34,485 bases of DNA, taken from NCBI RefSeq assembly GCF_001683335.1, contig NZ_CP016201.1, positions 2,080,017-2,114,501 of the forward strand. The letters run 5' to 3'. Shown piece after piece: positions 15,185 through 24,186 of the stretch (positions are counted from its first letter, which is position 1; each line of letters starts with the position of its first letter). Source of the stretch: Selenomonas sp. oral taxon 126 (GTDB lineage Bacteria; Bacillota; Negativicutes; Selenomonadales; Selenomonadaceae). A model generated the notes under the pieces. That model was given only the letters and a program-made list of their open reading frames with translations, ran no database searches and was not told where the DNA came from. The translations under genes were made by a program, and so were the position numbers.

Positions 15185-16230
15185 GCATTATGGAAAAGCC
15201 GCAGGCTGTGGCAAAGATGCATCGCCTTTACCGCAATATCAAAAAGAACGGCGGGCGCATCGGAACCAACCTGCGCGTGCTCGAATTGGTCTACAGCAAT
15301 GCCTGCAATTTCAAGTGCGAACATTGCTCGACGCGTGCGCCGCTCGGCGAGAACGCCGATGAGCTGATGCCGCTCGACAAGGTGGCGCAGCTGGCGGATG
15401 AGGCGCACGAACTCGGAATCGTCGAGTGGAATATGCACGGCGGCGAGCTGCTGACGAACAAGGAGCGGCTTTTTGAGTTGGTCCGTGTGATCAAGCCGGA
15501 ACGCTTCTATGTGTTTTTGACATCCAACGGTTTTTTAATGACGAGGGAAACGGCAGAGGAGCTTGCCGAAGCAGGGGTGAACCGTGTCTCCATCAGCATC
15601 GACAGCTTTAACCCCAAGGTTCATGATGCCTTTCGTGGAATCAAGGGCGCATACGAGCGTGCGATGCAGGCACTCGAGTATGTGAAAGAGGCGGGCATGG
15701 ATCCGTTCATGAATATCACCGTCGGCCATTTTAACGCGTTTTCGGAGGATGTGGAGAATCTTTGCCGCTACTCCTATGAGCATGGGTATAAGACTTTCAT
15801 CAATATCGCGATTCCGTCGGGCAACTGGCAGGGGCATCTCGATGTCGTTGTCGACGACAGGGATCGGGCACATCTGATGGAGCTGCGCAAGAAGTACGGC
15901 AACATCCATCGCGACCTTTGGAATCCATTCGATAAGACAAACGAGGGGGTATTGGGCTGCCAAACGATGAGCAAGCTCTACGTTACGCCGAGCGGCGATA
16001 TTTTTCCATGCTCGTTCATGCACATCAGTCTCGGAAATGTCTACGAGCAGAAGCTGAGGGACATCATTGACTACGGTTACAGCATCCGCTATTTTCACGA
16101 TCACAGTGAGAAATGTCTCGCGGGGGAGGATCTTTCCTTTATTGAGAAGTATATGGTGAACAAGAAGATGTCTGTGATGGAACCGCTTGATGCGCGGGAA
16201 ATCTTCAAAGAGGAAGACTATATCAAATAG
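15181..16230 (+). CDS. Radical SAM protein with SPASM-type C-terminus
   Basis: This 349-residue enzyme has the radical SAM motif CNFKCEHC (Cys42, 46, 49) and a C-terminal SPASM-like region with GCQTMSKLYVTPSGDIFPCS and a later SEKCLAG that would bind an extra iron-sulfur cluster. Relatives dehydrogenate alcohols (BtrN), epimerise, or modify peptides. No precursor peptide gene is visible nearby, so a sugar or acyl substrate is more likely. The start overlaps the upstream dehydratase stop (ATGA). The actual reaction cannot be assigned from sequence. Confidence 0.85.
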   Translation: MSIMEKPQAVAKMHRLYRNIKKNGGRIGTNLRVLELVYSNACNFKCEHCSTRAPLGENADELMPLDKVAQLADEAHELGIVEWNMHGGELLTNKERLFELVRVIKPERFYVFLTSNGFLMTRETAEELAEAGVNRVSISIDSFNPKVHDAFRGIKGAYERAMQALEYVKEAGMDPFMNITVGHFNAFSEDVENLCRYSYEHGYKTFINIAIPSGNWQGHLDVVVDDRDRAHLMELRKKYGNIHRDLWNPFDKTNEGVLGCQTMSKLYVTPSGDIFPCSFMHISLGNVYEQKLRDIIDYGYSIRYFHDHSEKCLAGEDLSFIEKYMVNKKMSVMEPLDAREIFKEEDYIK

Positions 16231-16240
16231 GGGAACACAG

Positions 16241-16990
16241 ATGATTTTAGCAGGCAGAAATGCGGTTGTCACAGGCGCAAATCGCGGAATCGGAGCCGCC
16301 ATTCTCGCGGAATTTGCTGCACAGGGTGCGAGTGTATGGGCATGTGCCCGCCGTGCGGAACCGAGCTTTTTGGAGGCATGCGCGCGGCTTGCACAGGAGC
16401 ATGGCGTACGGATTGAGCCGGTGATCTTCGACTTGGCGGAAGAGGATGGCATCAAGGCCGGCGTGCAGCAGATTCGGGCGGGGAAAAAGCCTGTCGATAT
16501 TCTCGTCAACAATGCGGGCGTCGTGCCGGAGAATCGACTTTTCCTGATGGCGGATCCGGCGGAGATGCAGCGTGTTTTCTCCGTGAATTTCTTTGCCGCG
16601 ATGCAGCTGACACAGCGGGTGGCAAAGCTGATGATCCGCCAAAAATCAGGGGCGATTGTCAATGTCTGCTCGATTGCTGCGCTTGATGGAGAGCCGGCGC
16701 AGATGGAGTATGTCGCGAGCAAGGCGGCGCTCATCGGCGCGACGCGAAAGCTCGCCTCGGAGCTTGGTGCTTATGGCATTCGCGTCAATGGCATCGCGCC
16801 GGGACCGACACAGACGGATATGCTCGCCGCGATGGAGGAGGGGCTACGTAGCCGCATGGAGGCGGCGACGCTCCTCCATCGTCTTGCAGAGCCGCAGGAG
16901 ATTGCCTCCGTTGCTGCATTTCTTGCATCGGATATGGCGAGCTATATGACGGGGCAGATTCTTCGCGTAGATGGAGGGATGAGACGATGA
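16241..16990 (+). CDS. FabG-like short-chain dehydrogenase/reductase
   Basis: This 249-residue classical SDR has the cofactor motif TGANRGIG (residues 11-18), NNAG at about 90-93, and the catalytic residues Ser144, Tyr157 and Lys161 (YVASK). It ends with GQILRVDGGM, as FabG does. Such enzymes reduce 3-ketoacyl-ACP with NADPH or oxidise/reduce sugar carbonyls. The ATG at 16241 follows AGGGGAA; an upstream in-frame ATG at 16187 lies inside the preceding gene and was rejected. Beside an ACP and two dehydratases, a 3-ketoacyl-ACP reductase role is likely. Confidence 0.88.
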   Translation: MILAGRNAVVTGANRGIGAAILAEFAAQGASVWACARRAEPSFLEACARLAQEHGVRIEPVIFDLAEEDGIKAGVQQIRAGKKPVDILVNNAGVVPENRLFLMADPAEMQRVFSVNFFAAMQLTQRVAKLMIRQKSGAIVNVCSIAALDGEPAQMEYVASKAALIGATRKLASELGAYGIRVNGIAPGPTQTDMLAAMEEGLRSRMEAATLLHRLAEPQEIASVAAFLASDMASYMTGQILRVDGGMRR

Positions 16991-17805
16991 GGACAGAGGA
17001 GCTTCGCTGCCATGCCAGACACATGCGGCGCATGGCACTGGAGCTGGCGTATCGCTGCGGCACCAGTTCGCATCTTGGCGGCGGCCTGTCGATGATGGAG
17101 ATTTTGTCCGTCCTGTACGGTGTCGTGATGAATACGGCACAGCACTCTGTTCCGTATGAGGCACAGGACAAGTTTGTTTTAAGTAAAGGGCACGGTGTGT
17201 TGGGGCTTTACACCGCACTTGCCGAGTTCGGCATCATTACGCAAGAGCAGCTTGCGACATTTCAGCAGGATGGTTCGGATCTCATCGCTCACCCCGTCAT
17301 GAATGCATCGCTTGGCATCGAATCGTCGAGCGGAAGCCTCGGGCAGGGCATTTCGATGGGCGTCGGATTGGCACTTGCTGCGAAGAAGAAAGGCTATGCA
17401 TATCGGACGTTCGTACTCTGCGGCAACGGCGAGAGCAACGAGGGCTCTGTCTGGGAGGCGGCGATGAGCGCCGTTCAGTTCGGACTTGACAACTTTACGC
17501 TCGTCATCGACAATAATCACATGCAGAGCGATGGGGCAAGCGAAGCGATCCTCGATCTGTCGGATCGTTACGGTGCGATGCTGCGCGCCGTTGGTTTCGA
17601 GACGATTGAGGTGGATGGGCATGATGTCGCGGCATTGATAGATGCGTTCCAAAGCGTGCGTGTGGAGTGGAAACCGCGTGCAGTTGTCGCCCATACGGTG
17701 AAGGGCAAGGGCGTCAGCTTTATGGAAAATAATAATGACTGGCATCATAACCGCCTGACGGAGGAGCAGTATCAAAGGGCGATCACGGAGGTGGAAGAAG
17801 CGTGA
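16987..17805 (+). CDS. Transketolase, N-terminal (thiamine diphosphate) subunit
   Basis: This 272-residue protein is the PP-binding half of a two-subunit transketolase. Conserved histidines are present in SSHLGGG, SKGHG and AHPVMN, and the thiamine diphosphate motif runs from GNGESNEGSVWEAAM to IDNNHMQSDG. The motif normally reads GDG; here residue 147 is Asn (codon AAC), a change at a metal-binding position. The ATG overlaps the upstream stop (ATGA) and its own stop overlaps the partner gene. In this context it probably serves biosynthesis, transferring a two-carbon ketol unit to an aldehyde, not the pentose phosphate pathway. Confidence 0.88.
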   Translation: MRTEELRCHARHMRRMALELAYRCGTSSHLGGGLSMMEILSVLYGVVMNTAQHSVPYEAQDKFVLSKGHGVLGLYTALAEFGIITQEQLATFQQDGSDLIAHPVMNASLGIESSSGSLGQGISMGVGLALAAKKKGYAYRTFVLCGNGESNEGSVWEAAMSAVQFGLDNFTLVIDNNHMQSDGASEAILDLSDRYGAMLRAVGFETIEVDGHDVAALIDAFQSVRVEWKPRAVVAHTVKGKGVSFMENNNDWHHNRLTEEQYQRAITEVEEA

Positions 17806-18788
17806 TGGAAATCAAAAAGAGTACGGCTCGCCTCTGGTCGAAGCTCGGCTCGCGCGCCGTCTTTGGTATGGCTCTGCTCGATCTGGCGGAGCGCGGCGTA
17901 GATTTTTATGCCATGTCTGCCGATCTCGTCCACTCCTCCGGTCTCGGGCGCTTTCAGGAGATGTTTCCGGAGCGCTGCATCAATATGGGCATTGCCGAGC
18001 AAAATATGCTCGGGGTCGCGGGCGGCATGGCAAAGGACGGCACGCCTATCTTTGCGACGTCGTTTGCCCCCTTTATCACGATGCGGGCGGCAGAGCAGGT
18101 GCGCATGAATATGGGCTATATGCAGCTCAATGTCAAGACGGTCGGGCTTGGGAGCGGGCTCATCATGGCGCAGCTCGGCAACTCGCATTTTGGGATTGAG
18201 GATGTCGCCGTCATGCGTGCCATTCCGAATCTCACGATTGTTTCGCCCGCAGACTGCGGCGAGATTGTCAAGGCGGTCGAGGCGATTGCTCAGCACGAAG
18301 GTCCTGTCTATCTGCGTCTGACGGGAGGTCCCGGGAATCCCGTTGTCTATCGGGAGGAATACGACTTCACCATCGGACGTGCAATTACGCTTCGCGAGGG
18401 CGCGGATGTCGCTGTCGTTGCAGCGGGGACAATGGTTCATACTGCTCTTGAAGCGGCGGAACTGCTCGCGGAATCGGGCGTAAGTGTGCAGGTTGTCGAT
18501 ATGCACACGATAAAGCCGCTCGACACGGCATGTCTGGATGGGCTTTTGTCGCATCGTCTGCTTGTGACGGTCGAGGAGCATACAGTCTGCGGCGGTTTCG
18601 GCGGTGCGGTTGCGGAGTACCTTTCGCCGAAGCGGAAGCGCCCGCCCCACCTCCTGATCGGCATAGAGGATGTATTCCCGCACGCCGGCTCGTATGACTA
18701 TATGCGCAAGGCATGCGGTCTGACGGCAGAGCAGATCGCGGCGCGGATTCGTACGGCACTCGATGAAACGACGCAGGCGGTAAGGTGA
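17805..18788 (+). CDS. Transketolase, C-terminal (pyrimidine-binding) subunit
   Basis: This 327-residue protein is the Pyr-binding half plus C-terminal domain of the split transketolase. The essential glutamate that activates thiamine is Glu65 in NMGIAEQNMLG. The region TSFAPFITMRAAEQVRMNMG follows, and the last 120 residues form the transketolase C-terminal domain. The start ATG at 17805 overlaps the upstream stop (TGATG); a GTG one codon earlier (17802) is possible. Split transketolases like this are common in secondary-metabolite and surface-sugar clusters. Confidence 0.88.
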   Translation: MEIKKSTARLWSKLGSRAVFGMALLDLAERGVDFYAMSADLVHSSGLGRFQEMFPERCINMGIAEQNMLGVAGGMAKDGTPIFATSFAPFITMRAAEQVRMNMGYMQLNVKTVGLGSGLIMAQLGNSHFGIEDVAVMRAIPNLTIVSPADCGEIVKAVEAIAQHEGPVYLRLTGGPGNPVVYREEYDFTIGRAITLREGADVAVVAAGTMVHTALEAAELLAESGVSVQVVDMHTIKPLDTACLDGLLSHRLLVTVEEHTVCGGFGGAVAEYLSPKRKRPPHLLIGIEDVFPHAGSYDYMRKACGLTAEQIAARIRTALDETTQAVR

Positions 18789-20215
18789 ACGAAGTGACCA
18801 ATAAATTATGGGAGTTTGCTGCGTTTTCGAATCGTACGGCGCTCCTGTCCGAGGAGCGTATAGTAACATATGGAGAACTTGGCGAAGAGGCGGAGCGGAT
18901 TGCTGCGTGCGTTTCACCGCGTTCCCTCGTCTTTCTGTTAGCCCGTAATTCGCTTGCTGCGATTGCGGGCTATGTCGGTTTTTTGCAGCACGGCATTGTG
19001 CCTGTGATGATCGACGCCGCGCTGGATGAAGGCCTGCTTGCTTCGCTCCTTGCGGCATATCGCCCCGCTTATGCATGGATTCCTGCCGAGCGCATGGCGG
19101 CGTTTCAGAGTGGACATGAGATCCTGCGGCAGGAGGACTATGTGCTGCTCGACCTGTTGGAGGAAAATCCGTTTCCCCTGCACGCAGAGCTCGCGCTTCT
19201 CATGACGACGTCGGGGTCTACGGGCAGTCCGAAGCTCGTGCGGCAGAGCTATGAGAATCTGCGCGCGAATACGGAATCCATCGTAAACTATTTGGATATT
19301 CACGAGGATGAGCGCGGCGTGACGAATCTGCCGCTCCACTACGTCTACGGGCTTTCGATCCTCAATACGCACCTTGCGGTCGGGGCGTCGGTCGTTGTGA
19401 CGGAGAAGACTCTCTTTGACCGTGCGTTTTGGCAGCTCATGAGGGAGAAAGAGGTGACGACTTTTTCGGGCGTTCCCTATACCTACGCGATGCTGAAGCG
19501 GCTGCGCTTCTTCCGCATGGAGCTCCCTGCGCTTCGCACGCTGACGCAGGCGGGCGGCAAGCTCGATCCTGAGCTGCACCGTGAATTTGCCGCGTTTGCA
19601 CAGACGCATGGAAAGCAATTCGTTGTCATGTATGGTGCGGCAGAGGCGACGGCGCGCATGGGGTACTTGCCCCCTCAATATGCACTTAAAAAAATCGGAG
19701 CAATGGGCATTGCAATTCCGGGCGGCAGATTCGAGCTCGTTGATGAGGCGGGCGAGGAGGTCACTGCGGCGGATACGGTCGGCGAGCTTGTCTACTACGG
19801 GGCGAATGTGACGCTTGGCTACGCGATGAGCGGCGCGGATCTTGCGCGGGGCGATGAGCGCGGCGGGCGCTATGAGACGGGCGATCTCGCGCGGCGCGAT
19901 GCGGATGGCTACTATACGGTCGTCGGGCGCAAGCGACGCTTCTTGAAGCTCTTCGGCAAGCGGACGAATTTGCAGGAGGTCGAGCATATCCTCCGCCAAC
20001 ATTTCGGTGAGATCGAGGTTGCCTGTGCGGGTGTCGACGATCATCTTTACATCTTTGTGACGCAGGAGCATCTCGCATCGGAAGTCGTGCCGTTCCTGAG
20101 CGCAAAGCTCGGGCTGCATCATTCGGCGTTTACGGCGAAGTGCATTCCGTGCATCCCGAAGAATGCTTCGGGAAAGACGGTCTACCGAGAGTTGGAGCAG
20201 TATTATGACGTATGA
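18785..20215 (+). CDS. Acyl-AMP ligase (ANL superfamily)
   Basis: This 476-residue adenylate-forming enzyme has the P-loop TSGSTGSPK (residues 142-150), MYGAAEATARM as the A5-type motif, YETGDLARRDADGYYTVVGR as A7/A8, and the C-terminal lysine Lys464 in NASGKTVYREL. It would activate a carboxylic acid and probably load it on the operon's ACP or on CoA. The start is GTG at 18785, which overlaps the transketolase stop (GTGA). It is shorter than typical acyl-CoA synthetases, as are stand-alone ligases for carrier proteins. Its carboxylate substrate is unknown. Confidence 0.88.
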   Translation: MNEVTNKLWEFAAFSNRTALLSEERIVTYGELGEEAERIAACVSPRSLVFLLARNSLAAIAGYVGFLQHGIVPVMIDAALDEGLLASLLAAYRPAYAWIPAERMAAFQSGHEILRQEDYVLLDLLEENPFPLHAELALLMTTSGSTGSPKLVRQSYENLRANTESIVNYLDIHEDERGVTNLPLHYVYGLSILNTHLAVGASVVVTEKTLFDRAFWQLMREKEVTTFSGVPYTYAMLKRLRFFRMELPALRTLTQAGGKLDPELHREFAAFAQTHGKQFVVMYGAAEATARMGYLPPQYALKKIGAMGIAIPGGRFELVDEAGEEVTAADTVGELVYYGANVTLGYAMSGADLARGDERGGRYETGDLARRDADGYYTVVGRKRRFLKLFGKRTNLQEVEHILRQHFGEIEVACAGVDDHLYIFVTQEHLASEVVPFLSAKLGLHHSAFTAKCIPCIPKNASGKTVYRELEQYYDV

Positions 20216-21284
20216 GGATCTTCTCGCCCTGCCCCCGTTCGGCGTGGCGTGCGCGGAAAAGCAGGCGCTCCTGCGCGAGGGGCTGCTGCGTCTGACGGAG
20301 CATCATAGGGCGCAGTGTGCGCCCTATGCGCGTATGATGGAGACGGTCGGCTTTTCTGCCGCGAGCGTTCGCTCGGTGGAGGATGTGCCGTTCCTGCCCG
20401 TACGCCTCTTCAAGGAGATGGAGCTGCAGAGCGTGGCAGAGGAGGATGTGTTCAAGACGATGACCTCGTCGGGGACGACGGGGCAGCAGGTGTCAAAGAT
20501 CTTCCTCGATCGTGTGACGGCGACGAACCAGCAGAAGACGCTTGTGCGCATCGTATCCGACCGGACGGGAAAAAGCCGTTTGCCAATGCTCATCCTCGAC
20601 TGCCCGTCTGTCGTCAAGAATCGTGCGATGTTCTCGGCTCGTGGGGCGGGCATCCTCGGCTTCTCGATCTTCGGGCGAAAGAAGCTCTATGCGCTGAATG
20701 ACGCGATGGAACTGCAAGTGGACGCAATCCGCGCCTTTCTAAGGGAACACGTAGGGGAGCGCATCCTGCTCTTTGGCTTCACCTTCATGGTTTGGCAGCA
20801 CTTCTATAAGGCGCTGAAGGCGGCGGGGGAGCATCTGGATCTCAGCAATGCTGTGCTCATCCATGGCGGCGGCTGGAAAAAGCTCGCCGCCGAGGCGGTA
20901 GAGCCTGCGGCATTCCGCGCAGCTCTGCGCGAGGTCTGCGGTGCTATGGAGATTGCGGACTACTACGGCATGGTGGAGCAGACGGGCTGCATCTACCTCG
21001 AATGCAAAGAGGGGCATCTCCATGCGAGTACGTACTCCGATGTGATCGTACGCCGCCCGCTCGACTTCTCCCCCGCATCCGTCGGCGAGCGCGGCATCCT
21101 CGAGGTTGTCTCGCTCCTGCCGGAGTCGTACCCCGGTCACGCGCTCCTGACAGAGGACGAGGGCGTTGTGCTCGGCGAGGACGATTGTACGTGCGGGCGC
21201 AAGGGAAAGTATTTCAAGGTGCTCGGCAGGTTGAAGCACGCGGAGCTGAGGGGGTGCAGTGATACCTATGCAGCAGCATTTTGA
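20205..21284 (+). CDS. LuxE-like acyl-protein synthetase
   Basis: This 359-residue protein resembles LuxE, which forms an acyl-AMP and then an acyl thioester on its own cysteine for reduction by LuxC. Visible features are TSSGTTGQ (residues 87-94), DYYGMVEQTG as the later adenylation motif, and the C-terminal RGCSDT, where Cys351 corresponds to the acylated cysteine. A cysteine pair in DDCTCGRKGKYFKVLGR is also typical. The ATG at 20205 lies within the end of the upstream ligase gene and has GGAG upstream. It is immediately followed by luxC-like, as in light-organ bacteria, but no luciferase genes are present. Confidence 0.88.
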   Translation: MTYEDLLALPPFGVACAEKQALLREGLLRLTEHHRAQCAPYARMMETVGFSAASVRSVEDVPFLPVRLFKEMELQSVAEEDVFKTMTSSGTTGQQVSKIFLDRVTATNQQKTLVRIVSDRTGKSRLPMLILDCPSVVKNRAMFSARGAGILGFSIFGRKKLYALNDAMELQVDAIRAFLREHVGERILLFGFTFMVWQHFYKALKAAGEHLDLSNAVLIHGGGWKKLAAEAVEPAAFRAALREVCGAMEIADYYGMVEQTGCIYLECKEGHLHASTYSDVIVRRPLDFSPASVGERGILEVVSLLPESYPGHALLTEDEGVVLGEDDCTCGRKGKYFKVLGRLKHAELRGCSDTYAAAF

Positions 21285-22461
21285 TCGCGTGATCTACGCG
21301 CTTGGCAGTGTGGAAGTCGAGGCGCAGATGAAAAATGCGCCCCCTCTTCCTATCTTTTCGGAGGAGGCGTGTGCCTTTCTCGCTGCACTCTCGGCAAGGA
21401 TTCTCGCGGATGCGGAGGCAAAGGCATATCCCGATGTTGTGACGCTCGGCTTTTGGTGCCGTCCCGCCGCGCTTCACCGAATGCAGCATAATTACGACTC
21501 GGAAGAAAACCGTCTCGGGCGCGGCATTGTCTTTCACGTTGCACCCTCGAATGTGGCGGTGAATTTCGCCTACTCGTGTATTGCGGCGTTCCTCGCGGGC
21601 TGTGCGAGCATTGTGCGTCTGCCGTCAAAGGATTTCCCGCAGGTAGCGTTGCTTTGCCGCCTCTTTTCGGAGACGCTGGCGGAATTCCCGGCGCTCGTGC
21701 CGTACTTTATCTTTGTCCGCTATGGGCATGAACAGGATGTGAACGAGCATTATACCCGGATGGCACAGACGCGCGTCATCTGGGGCGGCGATGCGACGAT
21801 TGGAGAGATCCGCCGTGCACCGCTCGCGCCGCGTGCGAACGAGATTACATTTGCCGACCGCCACTCACTCGCCGTGCTCAATGCGGATGCCTATCTTGCG
21901 GCGTCGGACAAGGCACGCATTGCGCAGGATTTCTACAACGACACCTACCTCAGTGACCAGAATGCCTGCACCGCGCCGCATTTCATCATCTGGATCGGTA
22001 CAGAGGTAGCGGCGGCACAGGAAGTATTTTGGACTACCTTGCATGAACTTGTGCGGACACGCTACACGCTGCAAGCTGTCCAAGCGGTGGACAAGCTGAC
22101 GCAGGTCTATCGGCTCGGCGTGCACGCTGCAGCGCAGCAAATACCTATGGAGGACAATCTGATCACGCGCGTCCGTGTGCCGCATCTGACGGAGGAGCTT
22201 TCCGCATATAGGGCGGGCAGCGGATTCTTCATCGAATATGATGCGAAGGATCTTTCAGAGATACATCCGCTCTGCGGGCTTTCGTGTCAGACCCTATCGT
22301 ATTACGGCGTAGATCGGGACGCGCTTTTGCAGGCAATTCTCGCGATGCGCCCCGCAGGTATTGACCGCATTGTTCCGATTGGGCGAACGATGGACTTTGC
22401 GCCCGTATGGGACGGCGTCGATCTCATTCGGACGATGAGCCGTGTGATCACGGCGGTCTGA
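21259..22461 (+). CDS. LuxC-like acyl thioester reductase (aldehyde forming)
   Basis: This 400-residue protein belongs to the LuxC branch of the aldehyde dehydrogenase superfamily. The catalytic cysteine is Cys237 in SDQNACTAPHFIIWIG, and the cofactor-binding region includes HVAPSNVAVNF and later RVIWGGDATI. With LuxE it would reduce an acyl group to an aldehyde using NADPH. The start is GTG 21259, or ATG 21268 three codons later; GAGGGGG lies between 21248 and 21254 and suits the GTG. The gene overlaps luxE-like. Its product aldehyde is a natural acceptor for the operon's transketolase. Confidence 0.88.
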   Translation: MIPMQQHFDRVIYALGSVEVEAQMKNAPPLPIFSEEACAFLAALSARILADAEAKAYPDVVTLGFWCRPAALHRMQHNYDSEENRLGRGIVFHVAPSNVAVNFAYSCIAAFLAGCASIVRLPSKDFPQVALLCRLFSETLAEFPALVPYFIFVRYGHEQDVNEHYTRMAQTRVIWGGDATIGEIRRAPLAPRANEITFADRHSLAVLNADAYLAASDKARIAQDFYNDTYLSDQNACTAPHFIIWIGTEVAAAQEVFWTTLHELVRTRYTLQAVQAVDKLTQVYRLGVHAAAQQIPMEDNLITRVRVPHLTEELSAYRAGSGFFIEYDAKDLSEIHPLCGLSCQTLSYYGVDRDALLQAILAMRPAGIDRIVPIGRTMDFAPVWDGVDLIRTMSRVITAV

Positions 22462-22503
22462 GCGATAGGAGCTCGAAGTGAAATGATAGGGGAGGAACCA
22501 CTT

Positions 22504-24123
22504 ATGAATGACAAGAAAATTGCCGTCATTGCGCAGTGTGAGGCGAATGGCGTCTCTGCCATACGCCCGTACCTCGATGCGATAGATGTGCCGCAGGGCT
22601 ATGCGGTGGAGCTGATCGAGGTGCCCTCCGGCGGGAATGTTGCAGATACCTATCAGCGCGCGATGGAGCAAAGCGACGCGAAGTATAAGGTCTACCTGTC
22701 GCCCGGGAGTATTCTGCTCCGACTGAATTTCTTCGAGGAAATGCTCCGCATATTTACACAAGATCCCGCGATCGGTATCATTGGACTCATTGGAGCAAAG
22801 CAGCTCTCGACCTCGGGGGTGCTTGTGCAGTCGATGTTTATCAAGGGCAGACTGGTGTTTTCGGATGATACCGGTTTTTTCGGAGAGGACATTGAGGGCG
22901 ACATGGAGGAGGTCATGGCGGTGAGCGGCGATCTCGTCGCTACGCAGTATGATATTCCCTGGCGCAGGGATCTTTTCCATACGGATTGTTTCTGGGCAGA
23001 GGCGCAGTGCATTGAATTTCGGCGCGTGGGCTATCGTTCGGTTGTACCTCGACAGAAAGAGGCATGGTTGCTCGCGGGTACAAAGGAAATTCAATATGAT
23101 GAAGTGAGTCGAGAGGTGTTTCTCGATACGTATTCAGCGGATATCTACCCGATTGTGTCAATCATTATTCCGACGTTCGAGCGGCCGTATTACTTCCGTC
23201 TCGCGCTTGAAAGCGTGCTGGCACAGACGTACCGCAATTTGGACATCTTCATTACGGACAACTCGCATAATACGGAGACGGCGGAGATGATGCGGCGCGA
23301 TTTTTCGGATGATCCGCGCATTCACTACGAGCATCATCCCTCCTACGGGGTATATGAAAATTGGGCACGCGCCCGCAGCTACAATAACCCCAATGCACCT
23401 TATGTCAACTGGCTGATGGATGATGATCTATTCATGCCGGATAAGATTGCCCTCATGATGGACGCATTCTTTGCAAACCCAGATCTCAGCATTGTCACAT
23501 CGTATCGGGAGCTCATTGATGCAGATGGAAATAAGCTGCCGGATATTCCTGCAACAGAACCGATCACGCAGGAGCTTACGAAATTCAGTGGCGAGACAAT
23601 CGGAGCGGATATTCTGACGTATTTGATTAATTTCGTCGGTGAGCCGACCACGGCATTGCTTAAAAAAGAGTTTTTGCTCAATGGGCATGATTTGGGCTTT
23701 TCGGGCAAAGAAGGAAAATACCTTACATCGGATTTTACCACATGGCTTCGTTTGCTCAGTCAGGGAAACATGATGTATTTCCCGACACCGCTGAGTGCAT
23801 TTCGTTTTCATGACGGCAATGAGCAGGCGCAATTTAAAAGTCGAATTCGTGGTGCAATTTCATGGGCGCTGACCATTCGGGAGGCGATTGAGCGCGATGC
23901 GTATCTCCATGAGCTGCATATGCGGCGAAGCAGTATTGTGCAATGGATGAACATGACGGGGCACACTCTTCACGTTGCGACAACAATTCCGGAGGTTTGG
24001 GAGGATACGGAATTTAAGGATCTGCTATGTGTTTTTGCAGCGATGTCGGAGGCACTTCGGAAGGATTGCCGGATTGAATTTGATATTGATACCACACTCG
24101 TATTGCAGATGGATGAAGGCTGA
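22504..24123 (+). CDS. Two-domain glycosyltransferase (GT2, with StrF-like N-terminus)
   Basis: This 539-residue cytoplasmic protein has an N-terminal domain (about 1-215) with KYKVYLSPGSILLRLNFFEE and GIIGLIGAKQLSTSG, resembling the StrF-type glycosyltransferase-like domain. From about residue 220 a GT-A family 2 domain begins with YPIVSIIIPTFERPYYFRLA, and the metal-binding DxD-type motif is NWLMDDDLFMPDK. The C-terminal 120 residues are helical. GGGGAGG lies before the ATG at 22504; an earlier in-frame ATG (22483) was rejected. No membrane segments are seen. It is probably the transferase that moves the pathway's unusual sugar to an acceptor, which is not identified. Confidence 0.85.
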   Translation: MNDKKIAVIAQCEANGVSAIRPYLDAIDVPQGYAVELIEVPSGGNVADTYQRAMEQSDAKYKVYLSPGSILLRLNFFEEMLRIFTQDPAIGIIGLIGAKQLSTSGVLVQSMFIKGRLVFSDDTGFFGEDIEGDMEEVMAVSGDLVATQYDIPWRRDLFHTDCFWAEAQCIEFRRVGYRSVVPRQKEAWLLAGTKEIQYDEVSREVFLDTYSADIYPIVSIIIPTFERPYYFRLALESVLAQTYRNLDIFITDNSHNTETAEMMRRDFSDDPRIHYEHHPSYGVYENWARARSYNNPNAPYVNWLMDDDLFMPDKIALMMDAFFANPDLSIVTSYRELIDADGNKLPDIPATEPITQELTKFSGETIGADILTYLINFVGEPTTALLKKEFLLNGHDLGFSGKEGKYLTSDFTTWLRLLSQGNMMYFPTPLSAFRFHDGNEQAQFKSRIRGAISWALTIREAIERDAYLHELHMRRSSIVQWMNMTGHTLHVATTIPEVWEDTEFKDLLCVFAAMSEALRKDCRIEFDIDTTLVLQMDEG

Positions 24124-24186
24124 CGATCAGATGGAAGTGATATGAAAAATTCAGTGTTCTGACAAGTGTGAGATGGGGGCATTTTG

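Noticed and set aside
17772-20122. Two long minus-strand frames opposite the transketolase and ligase genes
   Set aside because: Both are antisense to genes with intact active-site motifs and show no family features.
20205-22461. Bioluminescence operon suggested by LuxE and LuxC
   Set aside because: No luciferase subunits (LuxA, LuxB), LuxD or LuxG genes are present; the context is glycan or lipid biosynthesis.
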